The position numbers and the translations under genes were made by a program. The notes under the pieces are model-generated. The model did no database searches. It worked only from the letters and a program-made list of their open reading frames with translations, and had not been told where the DNA came from. Positions 1-7,460 of a stretch of 48,271 bases of DNA are shown one piece after another. The stretch is from Oleiharenicola sp. Lineage in GTDB: Bacteria; Verrucomicrobiota; Verrucomicrobiia; Opitutales; Opitutaceae. The stretch's first letter is position 1. Each line of letters opens with the position of its first letter. Location: assembly GCA_025363455.1 (NCBI GenBank), contig JANYDW010000062.1, positions 1 through 48,271 on the forward strand. The letters run 5' to 3'.

Positions 1-60
1 GCCGAGCTTGCTCGGTCCTCATTTCGCACGTAGATGGACCGAGCAAGCTCGGCCCCTACA
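1..60. repeat. 18-bp perfect inverted repeat (terminator-like or dispersed palindrome)
   Basis: Positions 1-18 and 36-53 are exact reverse complements separated by 17 bases, followed by CCCCTAC. On the minus strand this lies just after the phosphatase remnant that ends at 69, so it could end transcription there. There is no clear U-tract. It belongs to the dispersed palindromes ending in CCCCTAC or CCTAC that recur through the window. Confidence 0.7.
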
Positions 61-68
61 GAAGAAGG

Positions 69-399
69 CTAGAGGTCGAGATGGGCAGCCAGCTCCGTGC
101 GGAGAAGTTCAATCAACGCCGGGTCCATGTAGCGGTAGTCATCGGGGATGCGCAGCACGACCAGCGTTTTGTCCGCGATCTCCGCTGGGAAGCGTTCGCG
201 CAGTCGGTCGGCATGCTTCTTCTCCATGCAAAAAATCAGGTCGGCCCAGCCGAGGTGGCCGGGCAGTGACCTTGATCCGCGCGCCGTTCTCGGTGCCGGC
301 GCTGCGGGCCTCGCAGCGCGGATGGTCCTTGAACAGGGACTCGGCGGTGGGGCTGCGCCACTGGTTGGCGGAGCAGAGGAAGAGAAGCTTGGTTTTCAG
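69..399 (-). pseudogene. Low-molecular-weight protein tyrosine phosphatase, frameshifted
   Basis: Read on the minus strand the N-terminal part gives LKTKLLFLCSANQWRSPTAE, a phosphatase P-loop with Cys and the downstream Arg, typical of the short COG4551-like tyrosine phosphatases. The C-terminal part gives GWADLIFCMEKKHADR and IPDDYRYMDPALIELL, also typical of that group. The two halves are in different frames: one extra C (extra G on the plus strand at 261-263) separates them, so the 331-bp span is one base too long for about 110 codons. There is no ATG at the expected start, only CTG at 397-399, and a palindromic repeat lies directly upstream at 408-436. The repeat may have displaced the native start. 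It follows sufT on the same strand. It may be a real pseudogene or a base-call error in a G run. Confidence 0.75.
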
Positions 400-407
400 G
401 CGTGAAG

Positions 408-436
408 AAGGCGGGGTACAGAGACCCCGCCCTACA
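408..436. repeat. Dispersed palindrome GGCGGGGT..ACCCCGCC
   Basis: An inverted repeat with arms GGCGGGGT and ACCCCGCC followed by CTACA. It is nearly identical to the copy at 44813-44841 (two differences over 29 bases) and related to the copy at 48201-48230. It lies between the sufT stop and the phosphatase remnant. Confidence 0.7.
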
Positions 437-437
437 A

Positions 438-986
438 TCAGATCAGGCCGAGCTTCATTTTACCCTCTTCGCTGATCATCGACTGGTTCCAGGGTGGTTC
501 CCAAGTGATGCGGACGTCGGCCGCGGCGACGCCGGGGACGAGGAGGACCTTGCCCTTGGCGTCCTCGGCAATAACCGGGCCCATGCCGCAGCCGGGCGCC
601 GTGAGCGTCATCGCGACGTCCACCTTGTGGCCGCCGTCGTCCTGCTTGGAAATGTCCATCGTGTAGACGAGACCGAGGTCGACGATGTTGACGGGAATTT
701 CGGGATCAAAGACCTGGCGTAACTGCGCCCACACCGCATCCGGGTCGGGCGAGCCGTCGGCGAGCGTGCCGCCCTTGACGGTCTGGTCTTTCACCGTTTC
801 GCCGATGGCGTCGGCGTCTTTGCCGTCGAGGCGGTAGAGGCCGGTGTCGGTCTGGACGGTGTAGCTGCCGCCAAGGACCTGGTGGATGAAAACCTTGGCC
901 CCGGCAAACAGCGTGTGCTTGTCGCCCGAAGGGATCTGCGAGGCGGTGACCTCGCGGCTGAGGATGCGTTCGCGGTTGTCGGTCAT
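438..986 (-). CDS. sufT: SufT-type Fe-S assembly protein (MIP18/DUF59 family)
   Basis: A 182-residue protein starting MTDNRERILS. The C-terminal half (about residues 80-182) is a MIP18/DUF59 domain, with VFDPEIPVNIVDLGLVY, TAPGCGMG holding the conserved Cys, and the family-typical ending near ITWEPPWNQSMIS. Members fused to an N-terminal extension of about 80 residues are known as SufT and act in maturation or transfer of Fe-S clusters in the cytoplasm. It is the last intact gene of the suf operon, 76 bp downstream of sufD. I chose ATG at 986 because residues upstream in the longer frame are low-complexity Ser/Pro/Arg typical of a shadow of sufD. No clear Shine-Dalgarno sequence is visible. 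Confidence 0.9.
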   Translation of the reverse strand: MTDNRERILSREVTASQIPSGDKHTLFAGAKVFIHQVLGGSYTVQTDTGLYRLDGKDADAIGETVKDQTVKGGTLADGSPDPDAVWAQLRQVFDPEIPVNIVDLGLVYTMDISKQDDGGHKVDVAMTLTAPGCGMGPVIAEDAKGKVLLVPGVAAADVRITWEPPWNQSMISEEGKMKLGLI

Positions 987-1001
987 GAGAGGAGATTGGC
1001 C

Positions 1002-1062
1002 CGCGAATGACGCGAATGAAACGAATGAATCATTGGCGTGGATTTGCGTGATTCGCGGGAGG
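1002..1062. repeat. Intergenic degenerate repeat between sufD and sufT
   Basis: Iterated GCGAATGA/CGAATGAA words followed by the near-inverse GATTTGCGTGATTCGCG. This gives a short AT-richer island between two suf genes. It resembles intergenic filler repeats seen elsewhere in this window (for example near 23000) rather than a coding sequence. Function unknown. Confidence 0.4.
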
Positions 1063-2379
1063 TTACTTTTTGAATTTATTCCGGATGATGGCGGCGAGGG
1101 CGTCGTGGAGGGCCTCGTTTTCAATCTTGCCGAGGACTTCCTCGAAGAAGCCGAAGACGAGCAGTTCCTGCGCGTGGGCGGGCTTGATGCCGCGGGACTC
1201 GAGGTAGAATTCCTGCTCGGCGTCGATGCGGGCCGAGGTGGCGCCGTGGGTGCAGCGCACATCGTTGGCCTGGATCTCGAGGCCGGGGAGAGAATTGGCC
1301 TCGGCCTCGTCGGAGAGCATCAGGTTGCGGTTGCTCTGGTAGGCGTCGGTCTTCTGCGCGTCGGGATCGACGACGATCAGGCCGGAGAAGATGGTCTTGG
1401 CCTGATCAAGGAGAGCGTTTTTGTAGAGGAGGTTCGAGCTGGTGTTCGGCGCCTGGTGGATCTGGAGCGTGCGCTGGTCGAACTCCTGCGCGCCTTGCGC
1501 CACGGTTAGCGCGAGCATCTCGGAGTGGGCGCCGGGCGCCTGCAGCTGGGAGAACGACTCGTGGCGGGCCTGGCGGGCGCCAAGGTGGACGTTGAGCGAG
1601 AGCACCTTCGCGTCGCGCCGCGCGACAGTCGCGTTGAATTGGAAGGAGAGCGTGTCGCGGCTCCAGTCCTGCAGGGCAATATAGCTGACCGACGCGCCAT
1701 GGCCAGCGTAGAGGTCGTTGCCGCCGCAGGCGAAATGACCGGACGAACCATCGGGGCGTAAAACCCCTCCTACAGTGGAAGCGAAGAAGTCGGCGACGGT
1801 GACCTTGGCGTTGTCCTCCGCGACGACGAGCGTGTGCGGGAAGACCGCGGAGCCCGGGCCCTCGGCCTGATGGTAGACCGCGAGTGGTTCGGTAACCTCG
1901 AAACCCTTCGGAACGTAAATGAAAGCACCGTCCTCGAGAAAGGCCTCGTGCAGGGCAGCGAACTTGTCGGAACCGAGCTTTGAGGGCTGCGCGAGCAGGT
2001 GGGCTTTCACGAGATCACCGTGCTTGAGCAACGCGTTTTGCAGGGTATCGAAGATGACGCCGGCTGGCACGTCGCCGGTGCGGGCAGTGGCGCGGTTGTT
2101 GAGGTAGGTGAGGGAAGCGGCGGCCGGGAGGGCGGACGAAGAAGCCGTGCCGGGGACGGCCCGGCCCACCTCAAAACCATCCAGCGTCAGCGTGGACAGG
2201 TTGGAGAAGCGCCAGCCTTCATCGGTGCGCTTGGGCATGGGCAGCGCGACGAAGCGCCCATAGGCGGCGCGCTTGCGGTCGAGCCACCAAGCGGGGAGGT
2301 GGGAGACACGCGCGAGGTGGGTGTTGAACGCTTCCTGCGTGAAGGAACCAACGAGGGAAGTGGTGGAGACGGCGGGCAT
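1063..2379 (-). CDS. sufD: Fe-S cluster assembly protein SufD
   Basis: A 438-residue SufD, partner of SufB in the SufBC2D scaffold that builds Fe-S clusters in the cytoplasm. The C-terminal beta-helix core is clear: LMLSDEAEANSLPGLEIQ and NDVRCTHGATSARID, the latter holding the His of the SufB-SufD cluster site known from E. coli. The N-terminal helical part contains DEGWRFSNLS, typical of the family. Odd point: around residues 202-210 the coding sequence contains an in-frame copy of a dispersed palindrome (1751-1774), encoding roughly GGVLRPDG between two beta-helix strands. The frame stays open. It sits between sufB and sufT on the same strand. Start ATG at 2379. Confidence 0.93.
   Translation of the reverse strand: MPAVSTTSLVGSFTQEAFNTHLARVSHLPAWWLDRKRAAYGRFVALPMPKRTDEGWRFSNLSTLTLDGFEVGRAVPGTASSSALPAAASLTYLNNRATARTGDVPAGVIFDTLQNALLKHGDLVKAHLLAQPSKLGSDKFAALHEAFLEDGAFIYVPKGFEVTEPLAVYHQAEGPGSAVFPHTLVVAEDNAKVTVADFFASTVGGVLRPDGSSGHFACGGNDLYAGHGASVSYIALQDWSRDTLSFQFNATVARRDAKVLSLNVHLGARQARHESFSQLQAPGAHSEMLALTVAQGAQEFDQRTLQIHQAPNTSSNLLYKNALLDQAKTIFSGLIVVDPDAQKTDAYQSNRNLMLSDEAEANSLPGLEIQANDVRCTHGATSARIDAEQEFYLESRGIKPAHAQELLVFGFFEEVLGKIENEALHDALAAIIRNKFKK
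1751..1774. repeat. Dispersed palindrome inserted in frame inside sufD
   Basis: The segment TCGGGGCGTAAAACCCCTCC plus TACA matches 44778-44801 at 23 of 24 positions. That second copy is intergenic, between two genes. Here it lies within the sufD reading frame, 24 bp long, and is read through without a stop. Confidence 0.8.
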
Positions 2380-2496
2380 GGCAAAAGGGCTGAAGAACTG
2401 AAAGGCTGGATGGCTGAAGGGTTGGCGGACTGGGATAGAACTGCTGATCGGGATTTTCAGCCCTTCAGCTTTTCAGTCATTCAGTCCTTGTCGGCG
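2380..2496. repeat. sufB-sufD spacer with CTGAA/TTCAG inverted repeat
   Basis: The 117-bp gap contains CTGAAGAACTGAAAGGCTGG and, about 50 bases on, CAGCCCTTCAGCTTTTCAGT, which can pair to form a long imperfect hairpin. It may stabilise or attenuate the suf transcript. No ORF was seen. Confidence 0.5.
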
Positions 2497-3951
2497 TCAG
2501 CCCACCGATCCCTCCATCTCGAGGTCGATAAGCCGCTTGAGTTCGACGGAATATTCCATGGGGAACTGGCGGGCGAGATCGTTGATGAAGCCGTTCACGG
2601 CGAGGCTCATCGCCTGCGCCTCGGTGAGGCCGCGGGACTGCATGTAGAAGATCATGTCCGCGGAAACCTTGGAGACACTGGCCTCGTGTTGCGTGGCGTT
2701 CTTGTCGCCCTTGACCGAGATGGCCGGGTAGGTGTCGGTGCGGCTGTTGGTGTTGATCAGCAGCGCATCGCACTCGGTGTTGTTCTTGCAACCCTTGAGG
2801 TGCTTCGGGATGTGGACGACGCCCCGATAGGTGGAGCGGCCCTGGCCGACGCTGATGGACTTGGCGATGATGTTGGACGTCGTGTTGTTGGCGGCGTGGA
2901 CCATCTTGGCGCCGGTATCCTGGTGCTGGCCGTCGTTGGCCAGCGCGATGGAGAGCACCTCGCCGCGGGCGCGCTCGCCTTTCAGGACGACGCCCGGGTA
3001 TTTCATGGTGAGGCGGCTGCCGATGTTGCAGTCGATCCACTTGATCTCGGCGTCCTCGTGCGCGACGCCGCGCTTGGTCACGAGGTTGAAGACGTTGTTC
3101 GCCCAGTTCTGGACGGTGATGTATTGGATCTTGGCGCCCTTGAGCGCGACGAGCTCGACGACCGCGCTGTGCAGCGTCGAGGTGGAGAACTTCGGGGCGG
3201 TGCAGCCCTCCATATAAACGATCTCGGCGCCCTCGTCGGCGATGATGAGGGTGCGCTCAAACTGGCCGAAGTTCTCGGCATTGATGCGGAAGTAGGCCTG
3301 GAGCGGCTGCGCGACCTTCACGCCCTTCGGCACGTAAATGAACGAGCCGCCGGAGAACACGGCGCTGTTGAGCGCGGAGAACTTGTTGTCGCCGGTCGGG
3401 ATGACCTTGCTGAAGAATTTCCGGAAGATCTCCGGGTGCTCGCGGAGGCCCTCGGTGGAGTTGACGAAGATCACGCCCTGCTTGGCGACGATATCCTTGA
3501 TGTTCGAGTAGGCGGCCTCGGAGTCGAACTGGGCCTCGACGCCGGCGAGGAACTTGCGCTCCTGCTCGGGGATGCCGAGGCGCTCGAAGGTCTTCTTGAT
3601 GTCGTCCGGCACCTCATCCCAGGTGCGCTTGGGTTTCTGGCCCTGCGAGAGGTAATAGCGGATCTTGTCGAAATCAATGTTCTCGAGGTCCTTCGTCGCC
3701 CAGTGCGTGGGCATGGGTTTTTCGCGGAAGGTCTTCAGGGCCTTCAGGCGGAAATCGAGCAGCCACGGCTCTTCCTTCTTCACCGAGCTGATGTAGCGGA
3801 CCGTGTCCTCGGTCAGGCCCGTGCCGGCGTCGAAGGCGTAGTCGACCTTGTACTGGAAGTCGCCCTTGGTCTGGTCGATGCCGACGACGGGGTTGGCCGC
3901 CGTTTCATCCGCGGTGGTGGTCATGCCTTCGGTCTCGGTAAGTGGCTTCAT
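2497..3951 (-). CDS. sufB: Fe-S cluster assembly protein SufB
   Basis: A 484-residue SufB from the ATG at 3951; an alternative ATG lies at 3924 and gives [10 protein letters not shown]. SufB is the main scaffold subunit of SufBC2D. Diagnostic segments are [60 protein letters not shown] with the conserved Cys, and the C-terminal [17 protein letters not shown]. Length fits the family (about 470-490). It lies between sufC and sufD on the minus strand, giving the order C-B-D-T. No SufS desulfurase or SufE/SufU follows in the window. The start is uncertain because no strong Shine-Dalgarno sequence is seen at either ATG. Confidence 0.95.
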   Translation of the reverse strand: MKPLTETEGMTTTADETAANPVVGIDQTKGDFQYKVDYAFDAGTGLTEDTVRYISSVKKEEPWLLDFRLKALKTFREKPMPTHWATKDLENIDFDKIRYYLSQGQKPKRTWDEVPDDIKKTFERLGIPEQERKFLAGVEAQFDSEAAYSNIKDIVAKQGVIFVNSTEGLREHPEIFRKFFSKVIPTGDNKFSALNSAVFSGGSFIYVPKGVKVAQPLQAYFRINAENFGQFERTLIIADEGAEIVYMEGCTAPKFSTSTLHSAVVELVALKGAKIQYITVQNWANNVFNLVTKRGVAHEDAEIKWIDCNIGSRLTMKYPGVVLKGERARGEVLSIALANDGQHQDTGAKMVHAANNTTSNIIAKSISVGQGRSTYRGVVHIPKHLKGCKNNTECDALLINTNSRTDTYPAISVKGDKNATQHEASVSKVSADMIFYMQSRGLTEAQAMSLAVNGFINDLARQFPMEYSVELKRLIDLEMEGSVG

Positions 3952-3974
3952 GGTGATGGGTCCGGGTGCGTGCG

Positions 3975-4078
3975 GCGGAACGCTCAACGTCCAACGCTCA
4001 ACGTTGAACTTTTAAGTGAAGAAGAACGGGCGGCGGGCATTGAGCGTTAAGAGTTAAGCGTTGAGAGTTGAGCGTTCG
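3975..4078. repeat. AACGCTCAAC-type degenerate repeats between sufB and sufC
   Basis: The spacer holds several copies of AACGCTCAACG and its inverse TTGAGCGTT, with intermediate words such as TTAAGCGTTGAGAGTTGAG. The words occur in both orientations and could fold back on each other. No gene was seen. This is a low-complexity intergenic repeat, not a promoter motif I recognise. Confidence 0.55.
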
Positions 4079-4085
4079 CCTGGCG

Positions 4086-4853
4086 TCAGGCATTGGCGGC
4101 GGCGAATTCTTGCTTCACCCAGTCGTAGCCCTTGGCCTCGAGCTCGAGGGCGAGGGACTTGTCGCCGCTCTTCACGATGCGGCCGTCGTGCATGACGTGC
4201 ACGAAGTCCGGGACGATGTAGTCGAGCAGGCGCTGGTAGTGGGTGATGAGCATGATGCCGGGGGCGGCGGCGGACTTGCGCTGGGCGTTGACGCCGTCGG
4301 CGACGATGCGGAGCGCGTCGATGTCGAGGCCGGAGTCGGTCTCATCCATCAGGGCGATCTTGGGCTCGAGCATGGCCATCTGGAGGATCTCGCAGCGCTT
4401 CTTTTCCCCACCGGAGAAACCTTCGTTGACGGAACGGGAGGTGAACTTCCGGTCGATCTTCAGCATATCCATTTTCGCGTAGAGTCGCTTGTAGTAACCG
4501 GTGGCGTCCAGTTCCTCTCCCTCGGTCATACGGGCCTGCACGGCGGCCCGGAGAAAGTTGGCGATGGAAACGCCGGGGATCTCGCTCGGATATTGGAAAG
4601 CGAGGAAAAGTCCGGCGCGGGCGCGTTCGTCGGGCTCCATGGCGAGGACCGACCCGCCGTCGAGCAGCACTTCGCCGCTCGTGATGGTGTAGTCCGGGTG
4701 GCCGGCGATGGCCTTGGCGAGCGTGCTCTTGCCGGTGCCATTCGGCCCCATGATGGCGTGCACCTCGCCCTGCTTGATGGTCAGGGTGAAGCCCTTGACG
4801 ATAGTTTTGTCGCCGATGCTGATGTGAAGGTCGTGGATGACGAGTTGGGACAT
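4086..4853 (-). CDS. sufC: Fe-S cluster assembly ATPase SufC
   Basis: A 255-residue ABC-type ATPase that powers the SufBCD scaffold in the cytoplasm; it has no membrane partner. Visible motifs are Walker [10 protein letters not shown] (about residue 34), the Q-loop region FQYPSEIPG, signature [11 protein letters not shown], Walker [13 protein letters not shown], and H-loop [16 protein letters not shown] and KKRCEI are typical of SufC as opposed to transport ATPases. I chose ATG at 4853; the longer frame upstream encodes [15 protein letters not shown], which reads through the end of the regulator and a common repeat. It is the second gene of the operon. Confidence 0.96.
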   Translation of the reverse strand: MSQLVIHDLHISIGDKTIVKGFTLTIKQGEVHAIMGPNGTGKSTLAKAIAGHPDYTITSGEVLLDGGSVLAMEPDERARAGLFLAFQYPSEIPGVSIANFLRAAVQARMTEGEELDATGYYKRLYAKMDMLKIDRKFTSRSVNEGFSGGEKKRCEILQMAMLEPKIALMDETDSGLDIDALRIVADGVNAQRKSAAAPGIMLITHYQRLLDYIVPDFVHVMHDGRIVKSGDKSLALELEAKGYDWVKQEFAAANA

Positions 4854-4890
4854 GAGAAAAGTGAAGGTGAGAGGGAGGTGTGGTCGCGCC

Positions 4891-4910
4891 CGTTCGACAG
4901 GCTCAGGACG
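4891..4910. repeat. CGTCCTGAGCCTGTCGAACG repeat at the end of the Fur-type gene
   Basis: On the minus strand this 20-mer is a form of the very widespread CCTGAGCCTGTCGAA intergenic repeat. Its ACGTCCTGA portion supplies the last sense codons and the stop of the Fur-family gene. Confidence 0.6.
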
Positions 4911-5334
4911 TGGCCGGCTTCGCCGAGCCACGAAAATTCAGCTCGATGCTGCTGGCCTGGAAGCCGGGGGGCAGGACCTCGCGCAGGCGGGTCATGATTT
5001 CGGCGGGCAGGTCCACGTCGTGGATTTTGCCGGACTGCTCATCGTGAAAATGCGCGTGTTCGTGGAGGTTTGGACAGTAGCGGGTGGGAGCGCGCTCCAA
5101 GTTGACCTGGCGGACGATGCCGCAGCCGACGAGGGTCTCGAGGCAGTTGTACACCGTAGCCAGCGAGATGGTGGGCATCTGGGCCTTCACGCGGGCGAAA
5201 ATCTCATCGGCGGTGGGGTGGTCGCGCTTTTCCAGAATGACTTTGAGCACGACCTCGCGTTGCGGGGTGGGGCGGACATCGCAGGACTTGAGCCGTTCGG
5301 AAAGGACTGCGTGCTTTTCAGATTGGGTGGACAT
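4903..5334 (-). CDS. Fur-family transcriptional regulator of the suf operon
   Basis: A 143-residue Fur-family protein from the ATG at 5334. The winged-helix part shows [26 protein letters not shown] and the recognition region [13 protein letters not shown]. The dimerisation part shows [18 protein letters not shown]. The usual structural-zinc CxxC pairs of Fur/PerR are absent (HFHDEQSG stands where HFHCxxCG is common), as in Irr-like members and some Fur proteins. As the first gene of a fur-sufCBDT operon it is likely to repress suf and itself in response to iron, peroxide or haem; the ligand cannot be read from the sequence. A perfect 7-1-7 palindrome lies 55 bp upstream. The stop codon lies in a dispersed repeat. 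Confidence 0.9.
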   Translation of the reverse strand: MSTQSEKHAVLSERLKSCDVRPTPQREVVLKVILEKRDHPTADEIFARVKAQMPTISLATVYNCLETLVGCGIVRQVNLERAPTRYCPNLHEHAHFHDEQSGKIHDVDLPAEIMTRLREVLPPGFQASSIELNFRGSAKPATS

Positions 5335-5388
5335 CGGTGGAGAGAGTCCGACAAAGCAACGCACCCGCGACACGGTTTCAAGTAAGAA

Positions 5389-5403
5389 TTAGAATAATTC
5401 TAA
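5389..5403 (-). promoter_or_regulatory. Fur/PerR-type operator in front of the fur-suf operon
   Basis: TTAGAATAATTCTAA is a perfect 7-1-7 palindrome that matches the PerR/Fur-box form TTATAATNATTATAA at all but two symmetric positions. It lies 55 bp upstream of the regulator start in an AT-rich patch of otherwise GC-rich DNA. On the minus strand it overlaps a candidate -10 (TAGAAT) placed 16 bp after TTCAGT, so binding would block RNA polymerase. This implies autoregulation; binding itself is inferred. Confidence 0.75.
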
Positions 5404-5409
5404 ATAGAT

Positions 5410-5480
5410 GCATATCGGACTGAAGACCATATATATAACCAGCCAATCAAGTGTGTCACATGAAGTGATCTAGCTTAGAG
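5410..5480 (-). promoter_or_regulatory. AT-rich promoter region of fur-suf
   Basis: This stretch is clearly more AT-rich than its surroundings and contains ATATATA. It holds the candidate -35 TTCAGT, which pairs with TAGAAT inside the operator. No other gene lies here; the neighbouring 5482-5725 is repeat DNA. Confidence 0.5.
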
Positions 5481-5481
5481 C

Positions 5482-5725
5482 TGGAGCGGCGGTCTATGAC
5501 CGCCGGCTCTGAAACCGGCGATCATAGAGCACCGCTACAGCAAACGGACCAGGCACCGGGCGTCCACAAGGGACGCCCCTACATAAAGATCCTCGGGGCA
5601 AGCCCCGAGGCATTAGAGCAGACCCGCCAGGCCGCTGTGGCCGTTTTTTGTAGGAGCCTGCTTGCAGGCGATTCGGAACGCCCGCCACCGGACCGACCGC
5701 AGAATCGCCTGCAAGCAGGCTCCAC
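5482..5725. repeat. Cluster of four palindromic repeats
   Basis: Four hairpins lie in tandem: GAGCGGCGGTC..GACCGCCGG/CACCGCTAC around 5482-5540; GGGCGTCC..GGACGCCCCTAC at 5558-5583; CCTCGGGGCAAGCCCCGAGG at 5591-5610; and GAGCCTGCTTGCAGGCGATTC with its inverse at about 5652-5724. No supported gene lies between 5335 and 5914. One minus-strand frame just downstream of the OM gene (about 5734-5903) reads as a hydrophobic peptide but has no standard start. Confidence 0.7.
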
Positions 5726-5914
5726 CATCCCGATCAAGCTGAAGCAAGCTTCGGGGTATTGGACCCACAGCGAATAATTCCGAATCTTGGACGACCGGCG
5801 GCGGTGGCGCTGCGTTGCCGGAACACGCCCGTGAGGATGACGCCCACCATGAGGGCGGAGGCGATCGTGAGGGTGAAGACTTTCTGGCTGACGGATATTT
5901 TTATGAAAGGATGG

Positions 5915-6778
5915 TCAGAAGCGGAGGCTGAGGCCGGTGAAAACATTGAGGTCGTCCGCCGCACGGGTGAGACCGAAGTTGGCGCCAAGATCGCACTGCA
6001 CGTGCTTGCCGATTCGGTAGGTCAGGCCGCAGTCAAAGGTCACGACGTCAGGGCCGGACTTGCGGACGGAGGCCAACTCGACATAGCCGCCGAGGTTGCC
6101 GGCGAGGTCGTGGCCGAACGTGATACTGTTGACCCACTCGGTGGCGTAGCCGGTATCGGCGTCGTTGCGGACCAGGTCGAGCTCCGTCATGGCGCCCATG
6201 TCCCAGCCGCCGGGCAAGCCGCGCGCATAGGGCACGATCAGGCCGCCCTCGACGGATTTGTTGCCGAGGCCGTGCTGGTTGGTGGGCCACTTGACAAAGG
6301 GCATCAGGCCGAAGGCGCTGTCGCCGCCGTCATTGCCCCAAAAATTGATCTTCAACCGCGACGTGATATCACCCCAACCCGAGACCGACGCCCGCACGCC
6401 GGAGACCCGGTCGCTGACTTTCACGCGGGTGCAGGGTGCGAACACGGTCTGCAGGTCGATGGTGGAAGTCAGGCCGATCTTGAGGTTGAGGTTGGCGAAG
6501 GAGAGCGCGCTGGCCTTCACGTCCGCGCCGCCGGCGGTATCGTGGTCGCGGGTGTAGCTGAAAATATCCATCTCCAGCTGCCACCAACCGGCGTCCACCG
6601 TGTAGGGGCTTTCGGTCAAGTCGGGGCGGTCCGTGTTCAGCTCGCGCAGCTGGGACTCAGGCGTGCGGTTGAAGGCCGAATAAGCGGACTTGTCGGGGGC
6701 CGGTTTGGCGGCGATGGAAGGGCACGTGGAAAGCAGCAGCGCAAGCGCGGCGGCCCAATGCGCGATTTTAGAGAGCAT
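5915..6778 (-). CDS. Outer-membrane beta-barrel protein (phenol MetA-pathway/transporter family)
   Basis: A 287-residue exported protein: signal peptide in the first 25 residues (LALLLSTCPSIAAKP), then alternating beta-strand segments and a C-terminal aromatic residue (GLSLRF) typical of outer-membrane barrels. The opening RELNTDRPDLTESPYTVDAGWWQLEMD is the hallmark of the pfam13557-like transporter family, whose substrate is usually unknown. ATG at 6778 gives the better signal peptide; an upstream start at 6796 would add six residues. It is transcribed alone and away from the plus-strand metal cluster. Confidence 0.8.
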   Translation of the reverse strand: MLSKIAHWAAALALLLSTCPSIAAKPAPDKSAYSAFNRTPESQLRELNTDRPDLTESPYTVDAGWWQLEMDIFSYTRDHDTAGGADVKASALSFANLNLKIGLTSTIDLQTVFAPCTRVKVSDRVSGVRASVSGWGDITSRLKINFWGNDGGDSAFGLMPFVKWPTNQHGLGNKSVEGGLIVPYARGLPGGWDMGAMTELDLVRNDADTGYATEWVNSITFGHDLAGNLGGYVELASVRKSGPDVVTFDCGLTYRIGKHVQCDLGANFGLTRAADDLNVFTGLSLRF

Positions 6779-6888
6779 GGAGAGTTCCGCACGCATAACG
6801 GATTTCCACCGCAGTAGTTAAGGCAATTTACCTTTGGCCGGGATTTGCATCCAAGGACGGCCGGCGCGGTGGTAGAGGGTTCGTTTAC

Positions 6889-6946
6889 GGTAGCGGCGCT
6901 CTAGGAGAGTCGTTTCAGAGTCGGCAGTCAACGACCGCCGCTACAA
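6889..6946. repeat. GTAGCGGCG..CGCCGCTAC palindrome
   Basis: An imperfect inverted repeat between the divergent OM-protein gene and the metal cluster. It is related to the elements at 5482-5540 and 25583-25636. A TTGACG word follows at about 6970, but no convincing -10 is seen, so I do not call a promoter. Confidence 0.55.
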
Positions 6947-7029
6947 TTTGAGCCAGTGCAGGACCCTCTTGACGGTCCGACTTTTCTGCGGATGGTTGAG
7001 GCCGTATGGGCTTACTGCGGCATTGCCGG

Positions 7030-7329
7030 ATGACTGAGCTTCATCGTCGCCTGCTGGCGGCGGGCTGCATCGCGCTGGTTTTTGCCCTGGGGCTGTTGGC
7101 CGCGAGTCCGGTGCTGCATGGTCAATTGCACCATGGCCAGGCGCCTTCCACCGATGATAGCTGCGCCGTGGTCCTGTTCGCCAACGGCGTATCGGTGCCA
7201 TTGGCCCTGATCGACGTTCCACCGGCTCCGGCGGATTGGCAGAAGCAGGATTATTCCGGTGCCGTCGAGCTGTTGCTCGATTCGCCGCGCTACCTGCTAC
7301 AGCCGGTGTGTGGTCCGCCGATTGCCTGA
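7030..7329 (+). CDS. Small secreted protein of the metal-uptake cluster, unknown function
   Basis: About 99 residues from ATG 7030, or 107 from ATG 7006. It starts with a signal-type segment (LLAAGCIALVFALGLLAASPVLHG) and continues with QLHHGQAPSTDDSCAVVLFANGV, which has His and Cys close together and could bind metal. This resembles small DUF2946-like periplasmic proteins, but I cannot assign a family. It precedes a porin, a metal-binding lipoprotein-like SBP and a permease on the same strand, so a link to metal uptake is likely by context only. The start at 7030 is preferred because it gives the cleaner signal peptide. Confidence 0.6.
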   Translation: MTELHRRLLAAGCIALVFALGLLAASPVLHGQLHHGQAPSTDDSCAVVLFANGVSVPLALIDVPPAPADWQKQDYSGAVELLLDSPRYLLQPVCGPPIA

Positions 7330-7460
7330 GTTTCCTGATTGGTCCGCCGGCGCCGAGTTGCGTCGCCGGAAATTTCTTCACGGCGAAACGGGTTCATTAC
7401 CCCCGCCGTTCGCCTCCTGCGATCAGACTCAGCATTCCCGGAACCTGCACATCCTTGTTT

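Noticed and set aside
1999..4050. 683-codon open frame on the plus strand
   Set aside because: It lies antisense to sufD and sufB, which are certain genes; its composition (Asp/Glu/Val/Gly-rich, no motif) is that of a GC-rich shadow.
5734..5903. Hydrophobic peptide KISVSQKVFTLTIASALMVG downstream of the OM protein
   Set aside because: It reads like a small membrane segment but has no ATG, GTG or TTG at a sensible place; kept only as a note.
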